DNA from: Beroe forskalii
Lineage: Eukaryota > Ctenophora > Nuda > Beroida > Beroidae
DNA length: 64,000 bases
Reading direction: 5' to 3'
Assembly: GCA_011033025.1 (NCBI GenBank)
Contig: WFMF01000423.1
Span: forward strand, 62,001 to 126,000
Shown: positions 10,901 through 21,140 of the stretch, one piece after another
Layout of the letters: every line of letters begins with the position of its first letter
Numbering within the stretch: the stretch's first letter is position 1
The notes under the pieces: generated by a model
The model's input: the letters and a program-made list of their open reading frames with translations, nothing else
Told to the model about the DNA's origin: nothing
Database searches by the model: none
Program-made: the position numbers and the translations under genes

Positions 10901-13900
10901 TGCAAGGGCCCAAAAAATCGGTTTTTCGCCCACGAACCAGTTTGTGAACATTTTAGGGCATACGTTTATTGACAAGTTGTGTATAAACATGACCATTCCG
11001 ATTTGTTTGAGCTTAAAACGAAGTCTGTGCGACCTTCTTGAACCAAGTTACAAAAATCGCCCTAGCAAAGGTCCAAAAATCGGTTTTTCGCCCATAACTC
11101 GGTTTGTGAGCATTTTAGAGCATACGTTTATAAACAAGTTGTATAAAAACATGGTCATTGCAATTTGTTTGCGCCCAAAAAGAAGTCTCTACGACCTTCC
11201 TGGACCAAGTTACAAAAATCGCCCCAGCGATGGCTCGCAGGGACCCAAAAATCAGTTTTTCGCCCATAACTCGGTTTGTGAGCATTTTAGGGCATATGTT
11301 TATTACAAGTCGTATATAAAAATATAAACATGGCCATTGCGATTCTTTTGCGCCCAAAACGAAGTCTCTACGACCTTCCTGGACTGAGATACGAATTTTC
11401 ATAAGTCGCTCGGCTGCCGCTCAACTTAAAATCGATTTTTCGGCACTTTCCCCACGCTGGAAAGTCCTGGAAAGTTTCTAGATCGATTTTTCATGCAAAA
11501 AACCAGAGAAAAAATCCAAAATCGCTTGGTGTAGAATTTGTCCACATTTTCGTCCAATTTGAGGCAGATTTGACCTGACTAAGTAGCTGAACCTACTTGG
11601 TTTATTCATGAGCCATCTAATCTCTTTTTATTGCAGGAAAAGCGTATTAATTTGACAAGTAAATTACTCTGTTAATTCTCTTTCAGAATTGGGAGAAGTG
11701 GAACAAACCTGGAGTTAAGCCGCCATTCAACAAAGATGACGGATGTCATCTTAAAGCTGCGTTGCTCTCTGGACCGCCCGGTGTTGGCAAAACAACCACT
11801 GCTACAGTTTGCTCTAAGGTAACATACGTGTGCCATGAATTACAGGTTTGCAGGAGAAACTCCGAACGCTCGAACATTGTGCCAAATTTGGTCGGTACCA
11901 GCACCGTAGCACATGTTTTCCACTGTTTTGGAACGCGCTAAAACATTTTGATGATTGTACAACCGCGCAATGCGCGCGTAAACATGAAATTAGCTTTAAA
12001 AGGCGGCAACGGCTGCAGCTAGCAACAACTCAGCTGACAGATTTACTTGACAGTCAACTTAATCTTGATAGTTGATACCGTACTTTAAAAGAATAAATCA
12101 CTTCCAAAATAGGTCATTACAGGGCATGTTTAAGCGTTCAATGGCTTATCAGTTATCAAGATGAAAGATTAATAGCTTCCGTCTGTAGCCCCTACGGACT
12201 ATTGTTGACATTCAAGTGTCCATGCATTACCATTCCTGGTTCAGCTCAAGAACAGCATAGATCATTTCATCCGATAGGGTTTTTCCAGGGATGTTAATTC
12301 TACTGCAATTTTTAGATTGAAAAGAAATAGTAATGAGTTATCGGGGAGCTAGCTCAGATGGTAGAGCGCTCGCTTAGCATGCGAGAGGTACCGGGATCGA
12401 TGCCCGGGTTCTCCAGACTTCATTTTGTCGGCCAATCCCTCTAATAACAGGCCAAGGAGAAATTAAAAAGGAATCAACATTTTAAAAGAAATCAGGATTT
12501 TCACAAGCACACGGGTTTAATTCACCGAAAGATTTTTCGAAAATAGATAGTATATTTGCACATAGTACAGTCCAATTCACCAAAAGATCAGTTGGAGAAC
12601 CCGGGCATCGATCCCGGTACCTCTCGCATGCTAAGCGAGCGCTCTACCATCTGAGCTAGCTCCCCGATATCAACAATTTGTTTCGCCGGTCCCAGAATGC
12701 AGAGGCACAATGGGAATGGGCAATGGGCATTCTCAAGGCTACAATAATGATGGCAGCCATTTGAATCAATCTGACTCAGGTTTCGATCAACCATGTTTAG
12801 AAACTTGGAGGTAAATTATACTGAAATTGAGTGCAGAAAAATCAAACCAAAGTGGCTTGTCGGGGAGCTAGCTCAGATGGTAGAGCGCTCGCTTAGCATG
12901 CGAGAGGTACCGGGATCGATGCCCGGGTTCTCCAGTTGTACTTTTTCTTGTAGCCACAGAAAATTTTGAGCTGCCATGGACGACAGGATCGGGGCATTGG
13001 GGGCTTCAAAAAAGCAAAAAAGTTACTATCATGTTACAAGAGATTTCATTTTGTTTTGGCGCTATTAACAATTATTCTCAGAAGTTAAAAACTATTTCCC
13101 TTTCAGGAACTTGGGTTTTCCTACGTTGAACTGAACGCCAGCGACGCTCGGAACAAGAAATCAATAAAGGAGCATGTTGCTGATATCCTGAATAACCATA
13201 CTATTGCTGGTCTTACACAGAGAGGTACATTTGGTTCCCCTAGTTTCTGATTTTATATCAAATTTGTAGCTTTTTATTGAAATGATTCTCAGCTCTCCTC
13301 ATGTTTCATACCTAGAAAATCAAACCTTGGTTTTCAGGAGCAAAAGAGGACAAACACGTGTTGATAATGGACGAGGTGGATGGAATGGCAGGGAACGAGG
13401 ACCGAGGGGGCGTGGCCGAGCTGATCCAACTAATAAAGACTACTCGTATTCCTATCATCTGTATCTGCAATGATAGGTTTAAATCCAAGTCATATCTTCA
13501 TTTTGAGTGTGGGATTGGTGTGGCCAAGAAAATTTGGCCCCTTCAATTGTTTCCTTTTGTTTTACAAAAAGGCATTGTAGACATCAACATTTTCAGAGAC
13601 GTCAACAGACGTCAACATTTTCCGCACTGAAAAATCCGAAATTTCCCGAAAATTTGAGGGAGAATATGTTCTCATATTTGAGGGAGATTTCGCCAACGAT
13701 GTACGACTGCAGCATGAATTCAATATTTCCCCTCAGGAACCACCAGAAAATACGCAGTCTTGCGAACTACTGCTTTGATTTGCGGTTCTATAAGCCTCGA
13801 CTGGAACAAGTCAAAGGGGCCATGATGAGCATAGGTAAGATGAACATCAAATTTTCTCAAGATGCTGGTGATTCAGTAAGATAAATGGAAATGAGTTTTC

Positions 13901-16900
13901 ACAATATTTTTATAATTCATCACTTTTCCGCTAAATAAATACTTGAGAGATATGATTGATCGAATATATACATAACGTTTTCCCTCATCTTCACATCGAC
14001 ATAGTAGCATATATTTCCTTCTCTTCAGCCTTCAAAGAGGGTCTGAAAATCCCTCCTCCGGCCATGCAGAAGATAATAGAGGGAGCTAACAACGACATCC
14101 GGCAGATCCTGAACCACATCTGTATGTGGAGTGCGGGGAACAAGGCGGTCACCTTCGAGCAGGTAGGGATCGTTCACATATTACGTAATCACTTAGGGGG
14201 AGGGAGGGGGTTTCGGAATGATAACGTTACATGTTAATGTAACAAATACAACTACTGTAAACTTGATTACGAGGGGAAGGGGGAGGTCAAAATCGGCCAA
14301 AAATTGATTACGTAATATGTGAATGATCCCGTATTAGAATACCCGGGGGTTAGATTAACAAGTTAATCGAATTAACTTCCCCAAATGTCCCACAAACCAG
14401 TCCCAAACTCAAAAAAGTGAATTGGGACAGGGAAACCCCTGCTAGATCCCTGTGTAAATTGTGACCCAAAACAAGATCACTAATTATAATAAGCCCCCCC
14501 CCCCCTAATAATTATCAAAAGTGTGTAAACTGTTATCACGACATGAGCTCATAAAATTGTTTACTAAACACTGCACCATACTATCTACACCACTCCAATG
14601 GCGTAGCCAGATTTTTTCAAAACCTGTCGATGGTTTTATTTTGCTTGCCTCAAAGCTCTTATAATAACAAAATGAACAAAATTTTCGCAATCTCTGTCCG
14701 AAAAGGGGGGGGGGAGGCAGCCGCCTGTGTCGCCTTCCTCCTGGCTCCGCCCCTGTACCACTCTGCAGTAGCTTCACTCCCCCATTAAACAATGATAAAC
14801 CAAGGCAGCCGTAGGGTCAGAGCGCTCGGAGTCCACAGCCTCCCAAACCCACACCGCTTGACTTATGCGCAGGGGCGTAGCTAGGTTTCTAGAAAGGGGA
14901 CGGTGATTGACATTCAAACCTGTTGAATGCCATATTTTGCTTGGCTCCAAGCGCTCATCATAGAATTATTACAAACGTTTCACAATCTATGTCCGAAAGT
15001 GGGAGGCAGCCGCCTGTGTCGCCTTCCTCCTGGCTACGCCCCTGTACCACTTGGCAGTAGCTTCGCTCCCCCATTAAACAATGATAAACCAAGGCAACCG
15101 AGGGGCAGAGCGCTCAGCGTCCCTAACCCACACTGCTTCACTAATATGGGCAGGGGCGTAGCTAGGTTTCTAGAAAGGGGACGGTGGTTGACATTCAAAC
15201 CTGTTGAATGCCATATTTTGCTTGGCTCCAAGCTCTCATCTTAGAATTATTACAAAAGTGTCACAATCTCTGTCCGAAAGTGGGAGGTGGTTGCTTGCGT
15301 CGCCTTCCCCCTGGCACCACCCCAGCTTGTGCACACTCTCATGGGAGTTACAAAACAGGACTTCTAATTAGTGAAGAATTCGAATCATGAGTCTTGAGCG
15401 GTGACGTCATTTTAGTCCTCTCGAAAAATGAGGAAATTCCGCATTTTTCAAGGAATCTGATCTGAAAACACTTAAAAACATTTCTTTTCAAGCCGCAGAA
15501 TTTAATATCATATATGAATATGGGGAATATGAATATGGGGAAATATGAACATGACGTAATACAGGCAGGCCTGGTCACCGGTGTGCCTGCACCTAACTCA
15601 TAGCTCCCTGATTCACTCGGCAGAGAATAGGATTTTATAAGAGGGATACATATTAACTATGGTGCTGACCTAGTTGTGACATCAATATGGTTATGACATC
15701 GCTTTGGTTATGACATCACTATGGTTTTGACATCACTATGGTTACAGGCAGTCGAGGAAGCAGATAAAGCGAAGAAAGACATGCACCTCGGAATATTTGA
15801 CATTCCACGGCTCTTGTTCAGTAACAGCGAGGAGACAAGACGGTACACCTACGCAGACTATTCAGACTTGTTCTTCCAGGTACGTAGGGATAAGAGAAGA
15901 AACTGCATTCTCTGTACAGAATTACCTTTCAATTCACTGAACCTAGAATACCAACCTTAAAACAGTCAGCCAATAGGCTTTATTTGCGGGGTGCACCGTG
16001 CCTATTAGGCAATACAATACAATACAATACACTTTACATTTTACTGATTATCTCAGTCTAAATTTACTTCTTTCCTCAGGACTACCAGATGTCGCCCCTG
16101 TTCGTTCATGAGAACTACGTAAACAGTCAGCCAGCGCGAGCCCAGCGAAACAGCTACAAGACGCTGGCCACGCTGTCCAACGCTGCTGACAGTATCTGTT
16201 ACGGGGACTATGTTAACAGGGAGATACAGATGCAGAACTGGTCACTCCTCCCAACACAGGTAGAACTTTTTCCTCCGTGGTAAAATTTTAAAGAGTCAAT
16301 GATTTGTTGTATCGGAAATCCAGGTTATCACTCGCTTATTTGGCAGCCCTCTGTTAATATAATGCAATTTGAAATATTCACCCCAGAACGCCTATTTCAA
16401 CCCCCTATAAGAAGGGAATGTTTGCCAACTTATGCTTTATGTGGCAGCTGCACCCTGTGTTTGCACTGTTTGTTGGTATGCCGCCTTACCATTGATAACA
16501 GGCACCCGCCATGTTTTTAATTATATATTTTGTTATGTCAGTTTTCAGACATCTGTTTGCAATCATGAGCGGTTTATTTTTGAAACACCACACCTGATTA
16601 CACCAACATATATATACATTGTTTCTCGTTCCTGGAAATGAGTTACCAGTTGAAAGGAACAGCTGGCAATAAGGAGGATTTCTTACTTAGTATCAGTGTC
16701 TCGTAAGCCACGTGAAACATGGAAATACGTTCACAAAGACACACAAAGGCTGCGATCACGAATCATGATTATTATTCGGTCACGCATAATCATTTAATCT
16801 GTAGATGCCTTAGATATGGAAAATAAATATATCCTGATCAGTATACTGGTTTGAATATTATGGTTTCACTCCCCAGTTTCCACTAAAAGCTCCAATAAAA

Positions 16901-19900
16901 CCCTTTACTTTTTCAGGCCCATTCTCAGCCATTATGCCCGCCTTCTACATGCGTGGGGGCCTATCAGGAATGGTACAGTTCCCGCAAGTTCTGGGTCAAA
17001 CCAGCAAGAAAAACAGGTACAAACGCACGGGGCATGCATGAGCTGTAATCTTCCGGAGAATAGCAATTTTCTTCAGACTTATTCTTTAGAAAGTAATATT
17101 CTTCAGAGTATTTCTTAAGAAAACTTCATAAGAGTTCATAATATTTCTGCGAAGTATATTCTTTGAAATGATGTATTGGTTCAGATCTTTCGATCGGTTT
17201 TGAGGCTCCTTTGAGAGTTTACACATTGAAACACTGGAACAGGGGTACAAAGTATTAACATAATACACAACGTGTAATTAAGATGTGCAGGTACTACCCA
17301 GCGTGTTTTTAAGATGTGAAAGAGCTGCGCGTTGTGTGTACTGTGTAGTTAAGATGTGCAAGAGCTGCGCGCAGCGTGTACTGTGTAGTTAAGATGTGTA
17401 GGAGCTGCGCGCAGCGTGTACTGTGTAGTTAAGATGTGTAGGAGCTGCGCGCAGCGTGTACTGTGTAGTTAAGATGTGTAGGAGCTGCGCGCAGCGTGTA
17501 ATGTGTAGTTAAGATGCGCAGGAGCTGTGCGCAGCGTGTACTGTGTAGTTAAGATGTTTAAGAGCTGCGCGCAGCTCCACGGATATGACCTGTCAGTATT
17601 TTGTCATCAATTTGCTATTCTTAAGCTCGCGCTCGCGGTTCAACTTACGTTAGATATGATATACGCTCAGAATAAATAGGCGGTGGCAATAACGCCATGA
17701 ACATGTATATGTATAATGTATGTGTATGTTGTAAAATGTAAATTATGTTTATTCACTGAGCGCCCCTCCCCAGGTGCGACGGGCAGCTGCGGGATCTGCT
17801 GAATCACATGATTCTCCACGTTAGTACGGATAAGCGACAACTCGGCATGGAGTACCTGCCTCTACTGAAGAGGAGACTCGTCCAACCCCTTGTGGAGAAG
17901 GAATCAGAGTCTCTGATGATGTCTCTAATGATGTCTCTAATGATATCTCTAATCATGTCTCTAATCATGTCTCTAATCATGTCGTTAATCATGTCTCTAA
18001 TGATATGCCACTGGGAAATGAGAAATTATTTTGTGAAAATGAGCCGATTTGACTAAAAAATTTTATGCCCCATGCGATTATCTCTTATCTCTAATCAAGA
18101 CTAAAATGAATATTTTCTGGGCGGTGTTTTCAAATCTGTGAAAATACACTTCATGCCCACACGTAAAGAGGTCCCTGATCCACATCACTATAAGTGGTGA
18201 AACACCGAACATTCTCAGGAGTCAGAGGGGTAAGTGAGGTGATAGAGACCATGAACTGCTACGACCTACAGAGAGATGACTGGGATACTGTCATAGAACT
18301 GTCAACCTTCTCACACAGGCCTAACCCTGCATCCGACATCAACACCAAGACCAAGACAGCTTTCACAAGGTATTATTTATTATTATTTACAGTAGATGAT
18401 GAAAGATAAACAGACCCTTTGTAACTTTTTGTACCTTTTATGTAACTTTTTGTACTGCTTTGTACCTATTCAATTATTTTTCACCAATGTTCGTTCGTGA
18501 CTACATTCTATCGGCCCAGCCAGGCTGACGACCATTTCCTTTACCAACCTAGACTTCATTTGGTCAGGCATTGTTATAGTGGGCAAAGTGTGAAGGAGTG
18601 TTGCCATGGATTGATTAGTGTAGTGATGATAGAACAATTGCCTTCATTAAACTGCTGATTGTTCAATGTTCATTGATCAGTTTCGCAATTTGACTTAAAT
18701 ATGTAATGGCGATTCATCCTACCAAAAAAGTGCTCGCGAATCGCAGTATGAAATAATTCATGTGCTGACTCTTACCGGTGCATTTAATCATGTATCTTGG
18801 TGAATGGTAAAGACACAATGGGAATATTGCTGTGACTTTTCATCACGTCGATCAAGTAAGTTGATCAAATGAAAACGCGCACAATACACTTTTATGAAGA
18901 CATCCGCGCAAAAAAGCAAGCGCGCGTGATTGTGTGCCATTTTATTTGATCAGTTCATTCGATCGACGCGTAACGATGCAGGTGCCTTACTTTAGATATT
19001 ACGTAGTGTAACTCTGTAGAAAATAATATCTAAGAGCGGGTTAAGCTCAATTAGTAATCAATTATGAAATGTTAATCACCATTAATTGAGGATAACAAAT
19101 GGGAGTGGTTTTTAGTTAAGACGATTAGTAAAGATTATAACGGCCACCGACAATTGACAAACGTGAGACCCGGTGAGACATGCTTTGAGTTGTGCAGTGA
19201 AATCATTTCCGGAAATTGAGGATATTACCAATTTCAGTGGAGATATGACCTGCCGGTTTAGCAAATGAATTTCCGGGTTATCTCATCATTTAATCAATAA
19301 TGAACTAATGAAATCGCGAAGTGAAAAACTTTTAACCTGTCAAAAAAGTGTTATCCTGGCATCTCTTTAATAACCATCTCACACTTCTTTAATTTATTTT
19401 CACCTTATACTCCAAAATAATTTCCTCATAAAAATTTCCTCATTTCCGCAGGCAGTATAACAAGGATTGCCACATGAACCCTTACGCGACTGAAAGTACC
19501 GCCGTAAAGAAGAAGAAAGCAAAAGCCACGGCCGATGATAACTCAGGTAATCTGCTAAATCCAACCAAAGCGTGTGGTATAAGATCTTTAAATCACTAAA
19601 AAAAACCATTTCAAAAAAATGACGGAATAAAATTTTCCTGTACACAGCCAGGTATACTTTGATGGTTAAATAGTGGCAGTTGTCAGTTTTTCATCTGATG
19701 TCTCTTGATATTTGATTCTATTAGTTCAGCATATTCAGATTCTGTCCTCATGAAGTCGAGCGAGATTTTGAGTGTACATGTTAACTAAGAAGAAACTTGT
19801 AATTTTGTGCAGCTTTTGGGTGGAGAAATAGCATTTCAATTGGATTTGTGACCACTGCCGTCATCGAAAGTCAAACGTCAGATTTGGTTTAAATCAAATG

Positions 19901-21140
19901 TATGCATTTTATTGTTCCTATAAAGTAGATAAGATGGACTGCAGTATATAAAGGATGATACAGTCCAATATATAACATGGCTTGAACCAAAGTGAATATG
20001 TCCTGAAGTAAAGTTTACTTCTATATTGGCACGGTTCCCAAGATAACGGCGCTTCCTGCTATTGGTTTGAGAGTCTAAACAGGAGAAATTCTTGCACTGG
20101 AGAGTCATTACCATGTTCCAGCTCAGACTAACACTTGACTGTCGTGTAAAATATACGCGAATGGGAGTGACGTCATTATCATGGGTTAAAGCAATTAATT
20201 GATATCATTTTATCAAATCCGTGATTTATGTTCGTGTGCGTCATTTTGTAATCACCGATATAAAGATGAGCACTTTTGCTAAGTAGCCCAATCATGCCAT
20301 GTGTTTTGCAGGCAAGTATGTTAGCCATGATATTTACTAATAGCTATTACCATTCGAGGAGTCCCTGTCATTGACCACACTGTTCCCAAATCTTCTGTAA
20401 ATCATGAGCTGAACAAGAAAAATGGCCTGATCGAAGTTACGTCATTTTTATAACTTAGATCATTGACTTGATGCTAACTGTATTAAATTGATGACGTCAT
20501 CAAGCTTACACGCGAGCTTAGGAGATACTTCTTGCGAACGCTGAAATTACAGAGTTGAAGTTTTCAAAATTACTCTTCCTAATAGAGAATATATTGCCTC
20601 TTTATTCTTTTCTCCGGAGCAGAGAGCAGTGGGAAAACTTTTAGAGATTCAAGGAGCATCGTAACTTTCATATGTCAAAGTGGTGCTTGTAATCGTAAAA
20701 TCTAACATTGAAGTTTGACTTCATGTTATGTAATGATAGTAATATGTGCGTAACTTTTGATATTTTTCTGCAGAAATGTTTCGAATGAGTTAGATAATTA
20801 GTGCTCAAATTCGGTGAATGGCAAATGCTTCCAAATGCACCTTTTCCCAGAATCTGTCAATGGACTTAACCCAAAGAATGGTACAATGGACTTCACTCTG
20901 AGTCAAAACAAACAATAGAAAAATTGTGCATTCAATTTCAAAATTGTGAGTATAAAAGAATAAAGTTTGCTTTTTCTCTCAGGGGATGAAGAGGGATCAG
21001 ATAATAATGCCGATGACGACGATGCTATGATCAAACAGAAGAAAGCGCCAACTAAAAAGGCTGCCGTGAAAAAGGCACCTGCTGCGAAGAAAGCGTCTGG
21101 GACTTCTTCCAAGAAAAGTGCAGGAAAGGCTAGAAAATGA
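3160..21140 (+). CDS. RFC1: RFC1, replication factor C large subunit (21 exons)
   Basis: This is the large subunit of the clamp loader that opens PCNA and loads it on primed DNA in the nucleus. Exons: 3160-3222, 3386-3462, 3577-3838, 4262-4321, 4640-4951, 5177-5316, 6340-6471, 8364-8607, 8804-8910, 11687-11818, 13107-13224, 13338-13476, 13737-13834, 14029-14162, 15748-15879, 16080-16259, 16917-17016, 17774-17920, 18226-18369, 19452-19546, 20983-21140. The product is about 991 residues, against 1148 in human. It starts MDIRSFFG, like the human MDIRKFFG PCNA-binding start, which fixes the ATG. The order is acidic/basic linker, BRCT, AAA+, C-terminal domain and Lys-rich tail. Phases match at every junction except exons 5/6 and 16/17, where one base is missing relative to the conserved protein. 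The 3' end of exon 18 lies in a repeat and is less certain. Identity is very secure; exact ends of exons 1, 5, 6, 17 and 18 are less so. Confidence 0.95.
5177..6471 (+). other. RFC1: RFC1 exons 6-7: BRCT domain
   Basis: Exon 6 encodes NCLEGLTFVISGVLDSIERD followed by KKYGGRVT and SKKTNYL; exon 7 encodes GTKQVDEDGLFDLLRSKPGK. This is the single BRCT of RFC1, which binds 5'-phosphorylated double-stranded DNA in the human protein. The reading frame of exon 6 begins with two bases (GG), although exon 5 ends on a complete codon, so one base is missing at this junction. The intron between the two exons (5317-6339) holds a separate coiled-coil ORF. Confidence 0.9.
5707..6069 (+). CDS. Coiled-coil ORF1-like protein fragment nested in RFC1 intron 6
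   Basis: This intronless frame is 120 residues from the ATG at 5707; the frame stays open upstream to 5587. It is Lys/Gln/Glu-rich with a predicted coiled coil (VEQLKKDQQQDQKTLLRLQD). It resembles the N-terminal half of the larger ORF at 60518-61342: DKETLSSLILSAVKVLARSK matches [20 protein letters not shown], and SDIRSFSDVA matches [10 protein letters not shown]. It stops before the RRM-like region of that protein, so it is either a truncated retroelement ORF1 or a small stand-alone derivative. The start at 5707 was chosen because homology begins just after it. Confidence 0.55.
   Translation: MEFSLKNLYEVENEVEAVFSSTFGTKWGEVNKTTVMKCDKETLSSLILSAVKVLARSKEILRSAAVHVEQLKKDQQQDQKTLLRLQDDLSQSWNEQVEAVRKMMKSDIRSFSDVARKSLL
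6817..6855. repeat. Perfect 19-bp hairpin with 1-nt spacer
   Basis: Arms 6817-6835 and 6837-6855 are exact reverse complements (ACACGATTATTGGTCGAA and its complement). It lies about 50 bp beyond the stop of the antisense GPCR, so it would fall in its 3' UTR or at its transcript end. It also lies in RFC1 intron 7. Confidence 0.8.
6905..7915 (-). CDS. Rhodopsin-family (class A) GPCR, single exon, nested antisense in RFC1 intron 7
   Basis: The product is 336 residues with seven hydrophobic segments and an N-terminal NIS glycosylation site. TM1 has a GDS in place of GN. A Cys before TM3 (GPVFCHI) and a Cys in extracellular loop 2 (YACKYHF) could form the usual disulphide. The DRY position reads SKL, in TVSKLLILKYPLRS, with the downstream YPLR conserved. 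TM6 has FLPHC, and TM7 has NFFIY in place of NPxxY. It is a plasma-membrane receptor by family; the ligand is unknown and the altered DRY makes G-protein coupling uncertain. The ATG at 7915 is the furthest upstream; Met7 is an alternative. Confidence 0.85.
   Translation of the reverse strand: MFFKLVMAYPNISNPDMVIKSEGIRYIWAGWYFFVIITSLIGDSIILLASIKYKAIKLHEVIVVFIQHIAASNILISVTRLFPTAVSLIANDWIFGPVFCHINPFLYHHGYQTGRLLVCGMTVSKLLILKYPLRSVNWSAARAHLACAFIWFLPQALSLPSLLLFVRDDELFFSFDYIKYACKYHFTSSEGKILHRVENVVVSVTLMLIVGLIIVVATAMILSVARKVAKESRRGLKWQGIMTVVLTAAIFTIAFLPHCVNDIGEAIFGKRSWKSKPLVSFHRVARSVESVNVIANFFIYCLTVNSFRAFLRVRVQWITSQFYRPSQDSHGTAGPT
8948..11579. mobile_element. 2.6 kb foldback transposon with internal inverted tandem arrays
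   Basis: Termini are inverted (GTCAGGTCAAATC at the left, its complement at the right) and flanked by TA (8946-8947 and 11580-11581). The outer 130-bp arms match. Inside the left half, about seven direct copies of a 172-bp unit carry 'GGAAGGTCGTAGAGACTTCG' and 'AACCGAGTTATGGGCGAAAA'. The right half has about six copies in the opposite orientation. The whole element can fold into a giant hairpin. The frames open inside it are repeat artefacts; no transposase was seen, so it is non-autonomous. It sits in RFC1 intron 9. Confidence 0.85.
12343..12415 (+). tRNA. tRNA-Ala (AGC), copy 1
   Basis: This is a 73-nt cloverleaf starting GGGGAGCTAGCTCAGATGG (A box) with anticodon loop CTTAGCATG, T arm with B box GGGATCGATGCCC, and a discriminator A. 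It lies in RFC1 intron 10, in the same orientation as RFC1. Confidence 0.93.
12593..12665 (-). tRNA. tRNA-Ala (AGC), copy 2
   Basis: It is identical to copy 1 in the reverse orientation. On its own strand a short T-run (CTTTTGG) follows within about 12 nt, enough for pol III termination. Confidence 0.93.
12862..12934 (+). tRNA. tRNA-Ala (AGC), copy 3
   Basis: It is identical to copies 1 and 2, and a T5 run follows at about 12940. Flanking sequences of the three copies differ beyond one or two bases, which suggests independent gene copies kept identical by conversion or selection and argues against a simple recent tandem duplication. Confidence 0.93.
14166..14330. mobile_element. MITE inserted at the splice donor of RFC1 exon 14
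   Basis: Terminal inverted repeats are GGGATCGTTCACATATTACG and its near complement ending GTGAATGATCCC. GTA flanks both ends (14163-14165 and 14331-14333), consistent with a target duplication. The left GTA is the first three bases of the intron, so the element starts at intron position +4. Related elements occur at 22355-22527 and 24737-24865. Confidence 0.8.
14598..15325. repeat. Tandem array of a ~280-bp unit containing a CAGGGGCGTAGC MITE
   Basis: MITE copies lie at 14598-14755, 14870-15044 and 15151-15325, each ending in CAGGGGCGTAGC-type inverted termini and containing 'TTGCTTGGCTCCAAG' and 'CTGTCCGAAAG'. The spacers between them share 'CCCCCATTAAACAATGATAA'. So the MITE plus its spacer has been tandemly repeated about two and a half times inside RFC1 intron 14. 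No transposase is present. Confidence 0.8.
15672..15747 (+). repeat. ~18-bp tandem repeat ending at the RFC1 exon 15 acceptor
   Basis: Four variants of 'GACATCACTATGGTTAT' run directly into the acceptor; the final unit ends GGTTACAG, which is the splice site itself. Confidence 0.65.
17278..17576 (+). repeat. 40-bp tandem repeat with internal palindrome, RFC1 intron 17
   Basis: 'AAGATGTG' recurs exactly every 40 bases at 17351, 17391, 17431, 17471, 17511 (variant) and 17551, with degenerate units before. Each full unit contains the perfect palindrome GCTGCGCGCAGC. Confidence 0.9.
17909..18004 (+). repeat. 12-bp tandem repeat spanning the RFC1 exon 18 donor
   Basis: Units TCTCTAATGATG, TCTCTAATGATA and TCTCTAATCATG occur about eight times. 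The inferred exon end (GAT|GTCTCT, 17920) is inside the array, so several equivalent donors exist side by side. Confidence 0.8.
18846..18970. mobile_element. MITE with CGTCGATC ends (copy 1)
   Basis: Inverted arms of about 40 bp (CGTCGATCAAGTAAGTTGAT at the left, GATCAGTTCATTCGATCGACG at the right) enclose 'ACACTTTTATGAAGACATCC'. It is nearly identical to the element at 44869-44990. It lies in RFC1 intron 19. Confidence 0.75.

Larger units (their letters stand above)
8364..14162 (+). other. RFC1: RFC1 exons 8-14: linker and AAA+ ATPase core
   Basis: Exon 8 is a low-complexity Ser/Lys linker with repeated SSTA and KSS motifs. Exons 9-14 give the AAA+ module: WTERYRPTKIKEIIGQQGDK (RFC box), Walker A GPPGVGKTT in exon 10 at about residues 495-503, LNASDARNKKS in exon 11, Walker B LIMDEVDGMAGNEDRGG in exon 12, sensor region ICICNDR, and FDLRFYKPRLEQVKGAMMSI in exon 13. 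Exon 14 encodes KIPPPAMQKIIEGANNDIRQ, the sensor-2 lid region. All motifs expected of an ATP-binding subunit are present. Confidence 0.95.
15748..21140 (+). other. RFC1: RFC1 exons 15-21: C-terminal domain and basic tail
   Basis: Exons 15-19 encode the RFC1-specific C-terminal domain that packs into the pentamer collar: DLFFQ, DYQMSPLFVHENYVNSQP, AADSICYGDYVN, NWSLLPTQ, FYMRGGLSGMVQFP, MEYLPLLKRRLVQPL and TKTKTAFTR, each with a direct human counterpart. Exons 20 and 21 encode a Lys/Ala-rich tail with the acidic patch DNNADDDDAMIKQKK and end in SGKARK-like basic residues, as in vertebrates. Exon 18 ends inside a 12-bp repeat; I chose the donor at 17921 with the acceptor at 18225 because both are canonical and the phases agree. 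Confidence 0.85.

Noticed and set aside
9036-11402. Several ORFs of 65-138 residues in both strands
   Set aside because: They recur with the 172-bp repeat of the foldback element and mirror each other; no transposase motif.
13358-13630. ORF running past the RFC1 exon 12 donor
   Set aside because: The conserved protein ends at CNDR exactly at the GT; the rest is intron read-through.
16876-16918. Upstream acceptor for RFC1 exon 17 that restores reading frame
   Set aside because: It inserts 13 residues (FPLKAPIKPFTFS) into a block whose human spacing fits without them; kept as the alternative in the finding.
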